A DNA stretch of 64,000 bases, from the NCBI GenBank assembly GCA_037447655.1, contig JBBHKE010001606.1, positions 68,830 to 132,829 on the forward strand, in the 5' to 3' direction. How positions within the stretch are numbered: the first letter of the stretch is position 1; each line of letters begins with the position of its first letter. Below are positions 10,301 through 21,341 of the stretch, piece after piece. The stretch is from Zygnema cylindricum. Lineage: Eukaryota; Streptophyta; Zygnematophyceae; Zygnematales; Zygnemataceae. Below the pieces are notes generated by a model that worked only from the letters and a program-made list of their open reading frames with translations, had not been told where the DNA came from and ran no database searches. The position numbers and the translations under genes were made by a program.

Positions 10301-11379
10301 TAGGAATCTTAACAAGTATCACAACAACTATGTTATTTTTTCAGCACTTTAACGTAAAGCAATTTTTGAGACTCCATCTTGTAGCTCTTGTGTCCAATGT
10401 GGTTGAACTTTGACATGCTGTAAGAGTGTGATAGAAGCGGGACTGTGGTCAAGTGTCAAAGTCTAGTGAATTAAAGATTAGCCAAAAGATTTGACTTACA
10501 CACCGTATGATGACATGTCGTTTGATCACAAAGAATGTTTTTCAAAAGTAATGTTCAATCCAAATGGATCAAAAGAGATCATTAGCTCGATCGAGTGATT
10601 GAAATAATGACATTGTACGAAGGTATGCATTCCCTTCATTTAATGCAGCTTTGCTACCACAAGAGAAAAATACATTATGTGGTCACCCTTACGTCACGTG
10701 TGTCTACACAATGATAACCCTAAAATTTTGGCAATTTTTTGACATTCGTCACAAATAGCGAATGCGCACTTGAATATTTTCGAAGGACCCAAAACCCCTC
10801 AATACCAGCGGGTACAAGTGTTGTTTGTTGGTGATCCTTTACCCATAACCGATATATAGTTTTTGGGGTCTGCCATAATTTATACATCACCATATATATC
10901 GTTTATCATACAAAACGGCAATATAAGATAAATGACAGTTGCCAAAACCCGATGTATGTTAGGTTATGTTGTTTTTGATGTGAAATTTGTAGTTCTTTCA
11001 GCGGAGATGTCGTGGGACCGCTCTGGGCGCTTTGATTGTGCCAAGTGGCGAATGAATCTGTGACGCGAGTCTTCAGTTTGTAAGTCTTCTCTAGCACACG
11101 GTAGACGGTTACGCATGGCAAATCATTATTTGCAATTTGTACACACGCAGGCATTTAGCCGTAGTACAAACAAGTATAGCCTATTTTACTTTAAGTGAGT
11201 CATTCTATAGTATCGAATCGGAACAACCAATTTTGGTTTTTTAGAACTGGCACTGCCTGTTCGAGTAGAATGGACAATATTTAGAGCACACTGCTTTTTT
11301 GATTGATATTTTATTTCAGTTTCAGGTTCATAAAACCTCTCTTCTCTGTTCAAAATGATACGCATAGACAATTTATTCC
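10301..11379. other. Intergenic, no feature recognised
   Basis: AT-rich sequence without a convincing ORF, RNA gene or repeat end. The short ORFs here have no family motif. Confidence 0.5.
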
Positions 11380-11600
11380 TCTCAAAAACTAGTAAAACTG
11401 TCAAAAATTTGCAAAATCTGGGGGTCAATGTAGGAGCATCCCATGACACGGTTAAGTGAGCCTCGAATCTAGGTGTCAATGTGGGGGCATCTAATAATAA
11501 GGAAAAGCGAGCCCACTAGATAACTAAAGAGAGACTTTAGTGTGGTAACCACTGCGCCACCACCCCAGACCGAAATTGACAGGTCAATGTGTTAACATAT
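11380..11600 (-). repeat. tRNA-derived SINE-like copy 1
   Basis: On the minus strand an A-box match TGGCGCAGTGGT lies at 11560-11549 and a B-box-like AGATTCGAGGC near 11470-11460. Downstream is a motif CCCACATTGACNCCNAGATT present twice. The same head and body appear in copy 2, so this is an interspersed repeat rather than a tRNA gene. Confidence 0.55.
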
Positions 11601-11739
11601 CAAGTGTCAGCGAAACTGTCCATACTGTAATCATCGAGTGTGGGCGAAACCACATCCCAATATTAAAAGACACCTCTTGTCGATTTCAACACCACCTCGC
11701 AAGAGGTAACTGGTCAAGATTCACGATTCCGGTGGCTTT

Positions 11740-11900
11740 GATGACATGTAAAGATTCGCAAAATTTGGGAGTCAATGTGGAAGAATCCCGGGAAAGGGAA
11801 AAGTGAGCCAGCTAAGGCCTAAATCTGGGACCTTTGAAGAGAGACTTCAGTGCGCTAACCACTGAGTTACTAGACTCGATACCGGAATTGGAATGTCCAT
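11740..11900 (-). repeat. tRNA-derived SINE-like copy 2
   Basis: Minus strand: A box TAACTCAGTGGTTAGCGCA (11871-11853), an anticodon-arm-like hairpin, and a degenerate B box GGTCCCAGATTTAGG (11832-11818). The body (CTTTTCCC, CCACATTGACTCCCAAATTTTGC) is shared with copy 1. No terminal poly-A is obvious. Confidence 0.55.
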
Positions 11901-12456
11901 ATTGTAATATATCAAGTGTGGGCAAAACAACACCAAGTATTGAACGGCACATCTTGCTGATTTCAGCAGAAACGCTAAGAATCTAGCCTTAAAAGCTAAA
12001 ACCTGACAAAAAACCTAAAACATTTAAAAAACATTAGGAAACCCTACAAAACCTTAGAAACCTTAAAATACTCTTAAAAAAGAGGCTAAAAACAAAATTA
12101 TATGTCAAGTACTCATTTCGGTTGAAAACCGTGAAAAAAACAGAAAAAAAAGATGTGTAGTTCTTTTCGCCTTTATAAAATATATAAACTGGCAATATAG
12201 CATACCGAAAAATAGAGAACACCCTATCAATTGTCGATTATTGTATAGGTACCGCATTGGATTGTATTACTAAAATTTCACTAATTTCACTATTTATTTT
12301 TCTAATACGATATGTAAAACTACATTACTCCATAAAAAATTAAGGGTTTATGAACACTTATAGTCGAAATACATTTGTGGTTTAGTACCGATATGACCGG
12401 CTACCTAGACCGATCTGTGTCATGTAGCGTGACGATGAACCTCTTATGGCAATTTT
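11901..12456. other. Intergenic, no feature recognised
   Basis: A-rich tract with ACCTTAAAA-like runs at 11990-12080. No supported gene. Confidence 0.45.
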
Positions 12457-12562
12457 TTCGTATGGTAACAAAGGTACATGTAAATGTTTACTGTATAAGA
12501 TTTTTCGTATGGTAACAAAGGTACATGTAAATGTTTACTGTATAAGATTTTTCGTATGGTAC
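12457..12562 (+). repeat. 47-bp tandem repeat, two copies and a partial third
   Basis: The unit starting TTTTTCGTATGGTAACAAAG and ending TACTGTATAAGA occurs twice in tandem. A third TTTTTCGTATGGTACCAAAA follows before the pattern breaks. Confidence 0.85.
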
Positions 12563-12650
12563 CAAAAGTAGGGTACCTTTGTAATGTATCCAAAGTCGTA
12601 CAGTTCAATCGTTTGATCAACTTTTGATCAATAGTGTAACGACTTAACGC

Positions 12651-12700
12651 TACACCGTGTATCGCTATTAGTGTTAACACAAAAAGCGATTCACGGTGTA
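12651..12700. mobile_element. 50-bp miniature inverted-repeat relic of the TA-flanked MITE family
   Basis: TA, then CACCGTGTATCGCT, inverted at the other end as AGCGATTCACGGTG followed by TA. The termini match the MITEs at 25103, 27251, 27810 and 28661. The interior is only about 20 bp. Confidence 0.65.
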
Positions 12701-13389
12701 GTGTAATAAGTGATTACAGTAAGAATTTGTTTGAAAATGTTCTCCAGGAACTCTGAGCCTATAGAAGTCTTGTTTGGGTTTGTACTTAAGGTTTTTGTTT
12801 CTCTGCCGTATAAATTCAATCCATTTTCTCCAAACGCGCGATTAGAATTGCATAAAGTAGATGTTTTATATTTTCCATCATATATAATATAAAAAAAATA
12901 TAAACTTCTGATGCTAGTGTTGAATACGAGACGAATAGGGTTTTGCATTTGCCGAATATTCTTTTGCGAATCTGTCCAAATGGAGGATATTCTTAAAACA
13001 AATGCGGTGATTCTGAAAATAGCTGATGTAGTCTTGTTTCGACACAACTTGATTTTGGTTGTTGGCATAGAATATGAAAATAACGAGGTATGTTAAATGA
13101 CATCTATTACAGGTCTTTGCTACACTAACATGAATGTCATATGTTTTTCCTCTCCATGTCATGTCACAAATCACGTTTAGTCCACAATAATTCCTGTGCG
13201 TCTGTCCCATTCAATGTTCACCAATGGCAATGTGCAACATTATTCGTGTTCATGTTGGTGAATTTCCTTTTCATTATTAGTAAACCCTTGGTAATGAGTT
13301 CCTTCCAACACAAGTTTAACATCAACATTATGTTAGGATACAATGTTTGAGTAAGGGATTGAGATAATATAGTATTATTTTCTTGAGTT
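12701..13389. other. Intergenic, no feature recognised
   Basis: Overlapping short ORFs on both strands (60-125 codons) lack known motifs and have no conserved context. Nothing else is supported. Confidence 0.45.
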
Positions 13390-13461
13390 TTCAATTTGCC
13401 TCTATCTTGGATTATGAGTTTTCAATGTGTTTGTAATGTTTATGTGTCTGTAAAAGGGTTA

Positions 13462-13506
13462 TCATCTGGGTCATCTGGGTCATCTGGGTCATCTGGGTCA
13501 TCTGGG
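13462..13506 (+). repeat. 9-bp microsatellite (TCATCTGGG)5
   Basis: Five exact tandem copies, lying within B-family internal sequence and absent from B1 and B2. The unit keeps frame and would encode Ser-Ser-Gly repeats. Confidence 0.97.
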
Positions 13507-13813
13507 TATGTATTGCAGATTGGAAATGGGGATGGGCTGGTTGTTGGAACTGCAAGAGGGAAATTGGATTTTGTGTGGATGAAAAAGAGATGAGGTGGAT
13601 AAAATCTTTGCTTAGATTTATGAAAAATGGCATGCTAAATAAAATGTGTGATCAAAAAGATGCAACATTTATTTCAGCTCATCTAATACACCTTTTTAAA
13701 TATGAGGGTATTGACTTAAAGATTTATGAGGAGAAAAGAAAGAAGAAAAAAGAAAGAAAAAATATATATCTTGGTAAGGGTTGAAAGAAAAGTGGACTAG
13801 AAAATAAGGTGAG

Positions 13814-15059
13814 TGTTGAAATGTATGTATTTTCTATGTCTGTATTGTGTACAAGTGTAGAAAATAATGTTTTTCTTTCGATATTTTTCTAGGTTGAAAT
13901 AGAAAATAAGCATTGTGTAGAAAATAATGTTTTTCTTTCGATATTTTTCTAGGTTGAAATAGAAAAGAAGCGGAGGCTGTCTGCCTCTAACTCCTCTCTA
14001 ACCCCCACCCTTGCCATAGTCACTGAAGGCTAGAGAAGGAGCTAGAGTCATGGTTGCCTAAGCCGTCTAGAAAGACAGGTACCAGAATCTGGGTAGATTC
14101 ACCAAAAGGGATTTGACGGACCTAGGATTTGATCCTAAAACCTACCGTCTGTCACATCGCCCGTAGCCGTTAGCCTTATCCTATAATCTACGACATATGT
14201 TGGGATATATAGGGTACGACAGTTATTTAAATAGTTACACTAAGACATTTTCATTTAACAATTGAAACGTATGGTAGAACATAGAACTAGTTGAATATTA
14301 TAGTACAGCACGAAATAAATGGTGCAAACATTCATTTCAACGGCTCATTTTAAACGCCGGTCTAATCAGACAGCCGTGGTAAGCACTGGCATCGCGGGAA
14401 TGACATTTTGGCGATTTTAGAACGCCGCCACTCCAGATGACACGTGGCAACATCTTACGGGTTTACGAAATCTCTGGAAGGCACAATAGCAAATCCAGAT
14501 GTGACAGATGTCACCGTTTTGCCTATGCCGTACAATACCGTATAGAATATACTCCGATACTTGTACTTTTTGTGCGGTACAGTTCTATGATTGGTGCGTA
14601 CCACACTACTAGGGGGTTTAGAGAGGGCTTTGGAACTTAGAATATTTTGGTAGGTAGCCGCCTCTCTCCCAAAGAGCATCTTTATAAATCGGCAAACTTT
14701 GTCATTGAATAACAACTCACTCGGTTGGCCATTTTCAATGATTCTTTTTGCTACAAACTCAGAGGAGTCTAAGCAACACAAGGGTGTAGTCGGTCAGAGT
14801 TTTTGCCTGCCAGGGTAGCTGCATTTATAAGGGAAAGTCAAAGTGGGGGAATTTATCCAAGTACTCATATTCTGACATTGCATTCTATAGGGGGAACTGA
14901 GCACACAGAAAGTCTTCTTTCACATGGGTGACGTTGTATTGGGGTTCTGACACTCAGGGTGTCAGTCATTTAGGTTTGTATCAACTTGGAGTCAGAACTA
15001 TCTAGATAAGCTTCTTTGGATCTTCGATTTCTGTGGGGGAATGGAGGGAATGAATTTCA
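13814..15059 (+). repeat. 3' LTR of B0 (1246 bp)
   Basis: Starts TGTTGAAATG, ends GAATTTCA. It contains a 60-bp tandem duplication (13855-13914 and 13915-13974), a tRNA-like B box on the minus strand (14135-14124), four GTAC tetramers with a CCAAT box (TGATTGGT) at 14529-14605, and a TATA-like TTTATAAAT near 14681. It is longer than the 1146-bp LTR at 48305, partly because of the duplication. Confidence 0.82.
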
Positions 15060-15122
15060 AGTAGAGTAAGAAAGGACTAAAAAACACAATCGGAAAACCA
15101 TGGCGGAAATTTTTAGAATTTG

Positions 15123-15157
15123 TGACGTCAGCGCTGTTATAGTTGAACGTGACGTCA
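15123..15157. promoter_or_regulatory. Twin palindromic TGACGTCA sites
   Basis: Two exact copies of TGACGTCA at 15123-15130 and 15150-15157. These are bZIP/CREB-type binding sequences by known consensus. They lie about 860 bp upstream of the NDUFB4-like ATG. Linkage to that gene is inference. Confidence 0.5.
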
Positions 15158-15229
15158 TAATATCACAAACCCTAAACATCTACAATGCCTCCACGTCGAC
15201 AATCTGGCGTACAAACATTACAAAGTGAC

Positions 15230-16013
15230 AAAAACTGTACAGCGTGTAGGTAGACGTCTCAAATTCAAGCCGAGTGGAAGTTTTGCAACATTTGTGTACC
15301 GTTAATCTGTCAAATGTTTCGTACACGTCTACGCTTGTCACTTTTTGAAGTAACAAGTTATTTGCGATTACATCGGAATGCTCATAAAGATGTACGGAGA
15401 ATCTTCGGTAGAAACAAAGTTACAAGATTAAAGTTTCGGTTACATGGGAAATTGCCCTTAATGTTATCATATCAATTAGCGACGGACAGTGTACTGTCTA
15501 AACGGTTTTCTGTACTTTACTGTCAGCGTAAAATACATCTGTACTGTAAATAAAAAGTACATGTCAACTATTAAACAGTTTAAACTGTACAAGCGTTCAG
15601 GATACGGTACACCGTATTACATAACTGTACTATACCGTACAGTGATGTGAAATCACACACGTGCGATCTCCATAGCTCCTTGCTGCTTCTTCTCCTCTCC
15701 TCGTCCGCCCTTCCTCTCGTCTTCTCAAACTTCTCGTGATTCTTTCACTTTCCGTACATCGTCCGTACATTCTCGCTGCTCTCTCTCCACATTTCTTACC
15801 GTTGACTTTCCGTTGCTCCGTTTTCCTCCCATCCTCCTCCCATTGTCTTGACATCGTCCCTTCGTTTCCCTCGCTGTCCTCACATCCTCCGCCCAGTCCG
15901 TACACTGTCCGTACTCTATCCGCCCTCTCACTGCCCGTCCGTGCACCGTCCTTCCGTACACTTTTGTCGTTTTCTGCCTAGAGCGAGAGAGAGAGGGAGA
16001 GGGAGAGGGAGAG
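15230..16013 (+). promoter_or_regulatory. Upstream region of the NDUFB4-like gene, GTAC- and CT-rich
   Basis: Holds about a dozen GTAC tetramers at 15230-15660 and several CCGTAC at 15745-15960, a CACGTG at about 15656, then a pyrimidine-rich stretch (15660-15965) ending in a GAGAGG repeat that abuts the ATG (15981-16013). Pyrimidine-rich 5' leaders and GA tracts are common in plant core promoters. No clear TATA box is seen. Confidence 0.45.
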
Positions 16014-16181
16014 ATGGCCGGAGGACTCGACGTGCACAAAAACGTCCACGTGGAGGAGTGGGCGACGAAGAGAGAGAATCTGGAGAAGGTTTTTAAGTTC
16101 AGTCGGAATACTTTGCCGAAGGCGCTCATCTTCGGACTGGCGGTGCCCGCGCTCGTGTATGTCGGATGTGTGGCGGAATTT
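16014..16181 (+). CDS. Exon 1 of NADH dehydrogenase 1 beta subcomplex subunit 4 (B15-like)
   Basis: Fifty-six codons from ATG 16014, starting MAGGLDVHKNVHVEEWATKR and continuing to a hydrophobic segment (LIFGLAVPALVYVGCV, residues 38-53). Order and spacing match the plant NDUFB4-like accessory subunit of mitochondrial complex I (about 71 residues in Arabidopsis, from memory): MGGG..NKN start, EDW/EEW..RENLE, one transmembrane helix, then VKDF/VAEF. The match stops exactly at GTGAGT (16182), a good 5' splice site, and the missing 15-residue C-terminus should be in exon 2. Read through, the ORF would end at 16199 (61 aa). I did not find exon 2 in the window. The only clear host gene here. Confidence 0.78.
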
Positions 16182-16246
16182 GTGAGTGTGCTTTTTTAGG
16201 GTTTCTGTTATCATTGTAAATGTATTTGTAGGATATTCAGTATTTG
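16182..16246 (+). other. Start of intron 1, interrupted by copia E
   Basis: Donor GTGAGT, then T-rich sequence up to the truncated LTR of E at 16247. TATTTGTAATTCC occurs both at this junction and about 26 bp inside the LTR, giving microhomology at the break. Confidence 0.6.
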
Positions 16247-17142
16247 TAATTCCCCAACTGGTTTCTATGTATCCTATTTGTAATTCCGTTAATCGGATTA
16301 GTTGTCTATCTATTGCTTAAATAGCTGTCGAGCCCTATGTATCCTAACGGACTACTACGACAGAGTGGTAAGGGTTGACGGCTATGCCTCGCCTTACCGG
16401 TCGGAGGTTCGAGTCTTGTCGGACTCAACCCTTTTGATTGAGAGTGACTTAGGTCACTCTTAAGCCCTGCCTATGAAGCTAGGGCAGCCATGGTTCCACC
16501 GCCCTCTCTCTCCTTCAGTGACTGCAACAAGTATGGGGGCTAGAGGGAGAAGGTGGAGGCAGACTGCCTTTGCTTTTCTTTTCATTTTTATATTAATTAA
16601 CAACTAGAAAATATCTCCCATAAATCTAGTGATTTCAACAAACTTAAATTCACCAAACTCTAGAAACCGTTTGTTCAGGTTTTTTTCATTTGGCGCCATA
16701 CACACAATGTTGCTGCTTAATCAGCAGTAGTCAATTAAGTCCAACTGGCTGTGGTTAATCTTGTACGAATATTTGGAGTGCTTACGAAGTATTTCATAAC
16801 CTGTGGTCCACACTCAAATTGTAACCGTAAGTTCAGTTCAAATCGACGTCATGTATTTATTCTTCACAATGTTTTTTCCAGATGTCCGGTATTCCTTTTC
16901 GTCCGTCGGATGCGCCGGTTCGACTTCTTTCGATGTGTTACATGTGTCAAGATTCATTCCAATTTCTCTATTGTCCCTCATACTGACGCGTGTCCATCAG
17001 ACCGTACACTACACTCAGAGTTACTCATCCACCGTCACACTATACAAGGTAAGTATTACAACTTCAAGGACCCAAAAATATTCTAAGTTATAAACCTCCC
17101 CTCACAACCTTATCTTCTGAGGATAAAGCTTTGAAACCAACA
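16247..17142 (-). repeat. Truncated 3' LTR of E (896 bp)
   Basis: Sense start TGTTGGTTTCAAAG at 17142. It lacks the last 1070 bp of the LTR, including the region of the GTAC cluster, TATA and gag start. Plus-strand ORFs at 16751-17086 and 22857-23192 are the same LTR sequence, not genes. tRNA-like A and B boxes on the plus strand lie near 16360-16372 and 16406-16416. Confidence 0.9.
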
Positions 17143-17152
17143 CTCCCCTAAA
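17143..17152 (-). promoter_or_regulatory. Polypurine tract of E
   Basis: Sense strand TTTAGGGGAG directly before TGTTGG of the 3' LTR. Confidence 0.8.
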
Positions 17153-17165
17153 GGTTTAGACTCAG

Positions 17166-18463
17166 CTATTCACTCAAACCAATAGCTTGTTTACATAACT
17201 GAAATTTAGGTGCAGGTAGAGCTTTAGTAAGCATGGCTGCAACCATGTTTTCATCAAGCAAATAAGACAGTTTTATGACTCTAGCAAGCACCTTCTCTTT
17301 GAAAAAATGAAGTTTGACATCCATATGCTTACTCTTGAAGTGGTGGGTGGGATTGGAGGCGATTGTAATTGCTGCCTGGTTGTCACACCAGATCACCTGT
17401 GGACCAGTTTGCATGTATCCCAATTCCTGCAAAAGTGCCTTCACCCAAAAGAGTTCCTTGAGGGCAGAGCTTGCTGCCATATATTCTGATTCCATTGTTG
17501 ACTGAGCTGTGACCTCCAACAGCAAGTTCCATTTCCAATCTGCAAAACAAAACGCGTAGTAGATTTTCTGCTAAGCATGTCACCATAGCTTGCATCGCTC
17601 CAAGTTTGCAGTTTTACTTCCCCTCCTCCAAGAACAAGCTTGAGATTTTGAGTTCCTGCTAGGTATCTCAGAACTCTCTTTGTTGCCTCCCATTCTGCCT
17701 TTTTCGGATTTTGTAGACTTCTACTTAAAGAGCCAACAACAGCTGCGATGTCGGGCCTCGTGCAGTTCATTAAATATATGAGGCTACCGACTACCTGCCT
17801 GTATGGTTTTGATGCCATAAAGTCCTCCTCCCCTAACTCTAGGCTCTCAGTGACTAGAATTCTTGATTCAGAGTCACTTCCCTCTAATTTCTGCCGGAAT
17901 TCCATAAGAGTTACACACCCTTTTACTTCCTTCATTTCAAATTTTTGAAGCATGGAACCTATGGCTTCCTTTTGAGTTAGCATTATCTTTCTCTTATTTC
18001 TATCTCTCTCTACTTGTATCCCTAATATATATTTGGCTTCACCAAGATCCTTCATCTCAAATCTGGAGTTTGAGGCTCCCTTAATACGATTTATTTCATC
18101 CATAGATTTGCTGATAAGCAGCAGATCATCTAGATATACAGCAATATAGAGTATCCCATCATTTCCTTGTAAAACATACACAGAATGATCTAAAAATAAT
18201 CTTTTAAAACCTAGTCCAGTTAGGAACTCATCCAACTTCAAGTTCTATTGTCTAGGGGCTTGTTTCAGCCCATACAAGGATTTTAGCAGTTTACAAACTA
18301 GTCTTTCCTTTCCTGTCTCTTCATACATTTCTGGTTGCTTCATATAGAATGTTTCTTCAAGCTCTCCATGAAGAAAAGCTGTCTTAACATCCATTTGATG
18401 AACTTCCATATTTTCAATTGCAGCTGGACTTAACAAAATTATGTCTGTTGGAAACCTTACCAC
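17166..18463 (-). pseudogene. pol: E reverse transcriptase C-terminal half and RNase H
   Basis: From 18463: [15 protein letters not shown], then [12 protein letters not shown], a stop at 18245 in place of the conserved Trp (TGG to TAG), and the frame continuing with the catalytic YLDD in AVYLDDLLLISK (about 18150), LGEAKYILGIQVERD, and YLMNCTRPDIAAVVG. A frameshift near 17530 leads to the RNase H tail with TVESEYMA-like and WCDNQAAI motifs and HFKSKHMDVK, ending at 17166. In life it makes element cDNA in the particle. Confidence 0.88.
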
Positions 18464-19979
18464 CGGAGAGAAGTTTCCTCAAAATGAATTCCCTCCTTCT
18501 GATTGTAACCCTTTGCCACAAGTCTGGCTTTGTATCTCTCGATTGTTCCATCCGGATTTAACTTAACTTTGAACACCCATTTGCTGCCAAAAGCTTTCGC
18601 GTCCGGAGGAAGATCAACTAACTCCCACGTTTGAGCCTCCATTATCGATTTCATCTCGTCATTTGCTGCCTCAATCCCATGAGTTCTTTCGGTTGATGAG
18701 AAGGCCTCCCGGATGGTCAGAGGTTCTCTTGAAGTTGAAGTAAGTGCAAAATGGGAACCTGATTGCAGACAGCTGCTAGATCTCTTTCCCCCCGGAAATT
18801 TTGAGGCGGAGATCGATGGCTGTCGTGCGTTCTTTGGTTGTCTTGTAATTTGTTGTTGCTGCTCCTGCAGCATCTCAGCCTGCTCATGATGAGGCTGTAC
18901 ATGATCCTGTTGATCAGAAGAAACTTGCTCTGCAATAGGTTGCTTGACCACATGAAAGTAAGTGGTTTTGAGAATATCAAAAATGACATATTCTTGAGAT
19001 TTCATTTCAGCCTGCTTGTCAGTCAATGTAAATAAGTTTGTTGAATCTCCTTCATCTTTTACAATAACATTTGTGGACACCACAATCTTGTCTTTTTTTA
19101 GAACATATATCCTATACCCTTTTGAATAATCATCATACCCCATGAGGATTCCCGGTAACCCTTTTGGCTCCATTTTCCACGTAGACTGAGAAGTATTTAA
19201 GATAAAGCATTTACTCCCAAACACTTTAAAATGACCGACCTCGGGTTTTCTACGTGTCTAAAGTTCAAAAGGTGTTGTGCTAACCGATTTCGACCCAAGT
19301 CTATTTTTGATATACACTGCACAATTTAGGGCCTCAGCCCAAAATTTCATATCTACACTTTTATCAGCAAGCATAGATCTAGCACACTCTCTAACTCTTC
19401 TATTTAACCTCTCTGAAACACCATTTTGTTGAGGTGTGTAAGGAACAGTCAGATGATGACTGATGCCTTCATCCAAAAAAACTTTTTAAATTCATTTGAC
19501 ATATACTCGCCTCCATTATCCGATTTGAGTTCTAAAATCGAAGTACCATGTAGCTTTTCCGCCCAAACTTTGTAGTGTTTGAAGTGTGAAAAAACCTCAT
19601 TTTTCTCTTTCATGAAATATACTTTAGTATATATGAAAAAATCATCAGTAAAAGTTACCATGAAGCGGACCCCCCCAGCACATGGTATCTGAGCCGGGCC
19701 AAACACATCAGAATGAACGAGCTGTAAGACCTTCGTTGATCTTTGCTCCGATTCTTGTGGAAAAGGCAGCTTGTGAATCTTTCCCAAAGAGCAGCCATCA
19801 CATGTTTTAACTGGCTGATCTGTTAGAGAAACACCTTCTATTTTGCCAAATTTCACCATTTTGCTCATGCTATCATAATTAACATGACCTAGCCTTTTAT
19901 GCAATAATTCATTCTCAAACAATACACTCGAGTAAAGAACATCATTTTCTTTAGAATCAGCCATATCCATGCAATACAT
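18457..19979 (-). pseudogene. pol: E integrase, linker and RT N-terminus
   Basis: GAG-pre-integrase HKRLGHVNYDSM and CDGCSLGKIHKLPF, DDE core with LVHSDVFGPA, KSDNGGEY and NGVSERLNRR. Frame changes occur near 19476-19450 and 19258. Then comes the copia linker (PASKFPGGKRSS) and the RT start WELVDLPPDAKAFGSKWVFK, RYKARLVAKGY. At 18457 the frame is lost in [12 protein letters not shown]. Confidence 0.85.
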
Positions 19980-21341
19980 TTTTCTTTTATCTCTAGTTCA
20001 TGTAACCGCTACTTTTCTTAGCTTGCTTACAACCTGTCTACCCCCCTTAAGGGTCACTTCAAAGCCTTTGCTTTCAACTAGAGACGTAGACAACAGATTC
20101 TTTTTGAAGTCGAGAACATACAATACATTGTGTAAGGTTCTTTCAACCGACTTGCCTCCTATATCAACCAGCAATGAAACATCACCCTGAGCATAAGTCT
20201 AGACACTCATGCCACAAGCATAGTATATATTCTTTGCAGGTGTAGTCTTTAGAGTAGTAAAAAGGCGCTTGTTCCAACACATGTGAGCCGATGCTCCTTT
20301 ATCCATGATCCACCCGGCGTCCTTTGATCCTTCCAACGCTGCCGCCATTGCAAATAACTCCGATGTATACTGCTCATCGAAATCAGAGGACTCATCTTCT
20401 TGAGTTACAGAAGAAGAAAACAAGGAATTATTTTGTAAACGATTACCAGAAAAGCCCTGATTAAACTGACTTTGCTGCAACCCTGGCCTATATAAACCAG
20501 TTTCATTTGCCTTCTTGAGCTTATGACAGTACCTAAATCCATGGCCTTTCTCTGAACAGTAAAAGCATGTAGTAAAAGACTGCCTATTTTGCCCTTGATT
20601 AAATTGATTAAACTGGCCTAGATTCCTAGGACCTTGATTTCTAAGCTGATTAAACTAATTCTTTGACTGATTAAACTGACCTCTTCTGTCAAAATCTGTG
20701 TTAAAAGCTTCTACTTGTTTTACTCCATTTAGCATTTTTGAGGTAGACTCTTCTTCCAAAATAATATTGATAGCTAACTAAAGTGTCCAACAAGACTTAT
20801 CATGCTTTTTCAATTCAGCAGATGCATCTTTCATACTGCTAAGAAGACCTCTAATGATTAAAGAAGCCTGCTAAAACTCTGGGAAAGAGACACCAGCACA
20901 CGCATGAGAATCAATAAGAGTTCGAATGTTATCAATAGATTCCGCCATCGTTCCCCCCGAGTATTTGTAATCCCAGATTTTTCTTGCCAACAAAAGCTCC
21001 CTCTGAACATTCGCCTTCTCATAAGACGATTTGAGGGAAGTCCAAATATCAATCGCCTTCTTCATTTTGATTCGAGACATAACCATGTTCTCCGAAAGGC
21101 AAAGCTTCAAAGAGTTTTGAGCTGACAAATTTTTCTTTGCCCATGATGGATCTACTTCATCAAGAGATCCATCTATAACCTAAAGCAAACCTGCAGTTTC
21201 AAAATATGACTCAACCATATCCGCCCAGTAAGCATACTTCTGCCCATTAAAGACTAGTATTCTTGGAGACAGGCCCATAACCTATTGTTCTATGACTATC
21301 GTTACACGTGGAGCTGCAGCAGTAGTGGTAGAAGTAGACAT
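19980..21341 (-). pseudogene. gag: E gag and protease
   Basis: The start ATG at 21341-21339 lies in the LTR; the N-terminus is a Ser/Thr/Ala run, then EQ and a UAG where the family has CAG. UBN2-type Gag follows (KIWDYKYSGGTM, REL..ARKIW) with stops near 20876, 20782 and 20656, and a zinc knuckle CFYCSEKGHGFRYC near 20580-20540. A Gln/Asn-rich FNQ repeat flanks the knuckle. The protease site reads MDKGASAHM where a working enzyme has DSG or DTG, so catalysis is lost. Confidence 0.83.
21272..21282 (-). promoter_or_regulatory. Primer-binding site of E, 11-nt match
   Basis: GGTTATGGGCC after the LTR end matches the tRNA-iMet anticodon arm; the next bases (TG) diverge. A C-to-T change at the junction converts the LTR terminus CA to TA and a Gln codon to UAG. 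Confidence 0.65.

Larger units (their letters stand above)
13390..15059 (+). mobile_element. B0: 3' end of a B-family copia-type element with complete 3' LTR
   Basis: 13510-13813 matches the 3' end of the B2 internal region (51125-51438): GGCTGGTTGTT.GAACTGCA, GATGAGGTGGATAAAATCTTTGCT, AAATGTGTGATCA. A purine-rich AATAAGGTGAG stretch leads to the LTR at 13814. Upstream of 13390 the match fades, so the copy is 5' truncated. It ends at CA (15059), after which host-like sequence starts without a PBS. Confidence 0.75.

Noticed and set aside
13462-13506. CRISPR-like array
   Set aside because: 9-bp direct tandem units without spacers; eukaryotic context.
15630-16129. Minus-strand ORFs of 91 and 134 codons over the NDUFB4-like 5' region
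   Set aside because: Arg/Glu/Ser-rich translations of a CT-repeat tract, antisense to a recognised exon.
16360-16420. Functional tRNA gene in the E LTR (good B box)
   Set aside because: No convincing acceptor stem; the same module is seen in other LTR families with mutations, so kept as a tRNA-like module.
16751-17093. ORFs of 111 and 96 codons on the plus strand, repeated at 22857-23192
   Set aside because: They lie in the two LTR copies of E in antisense, so the repetition comes from LTR identity and not from a gene family.
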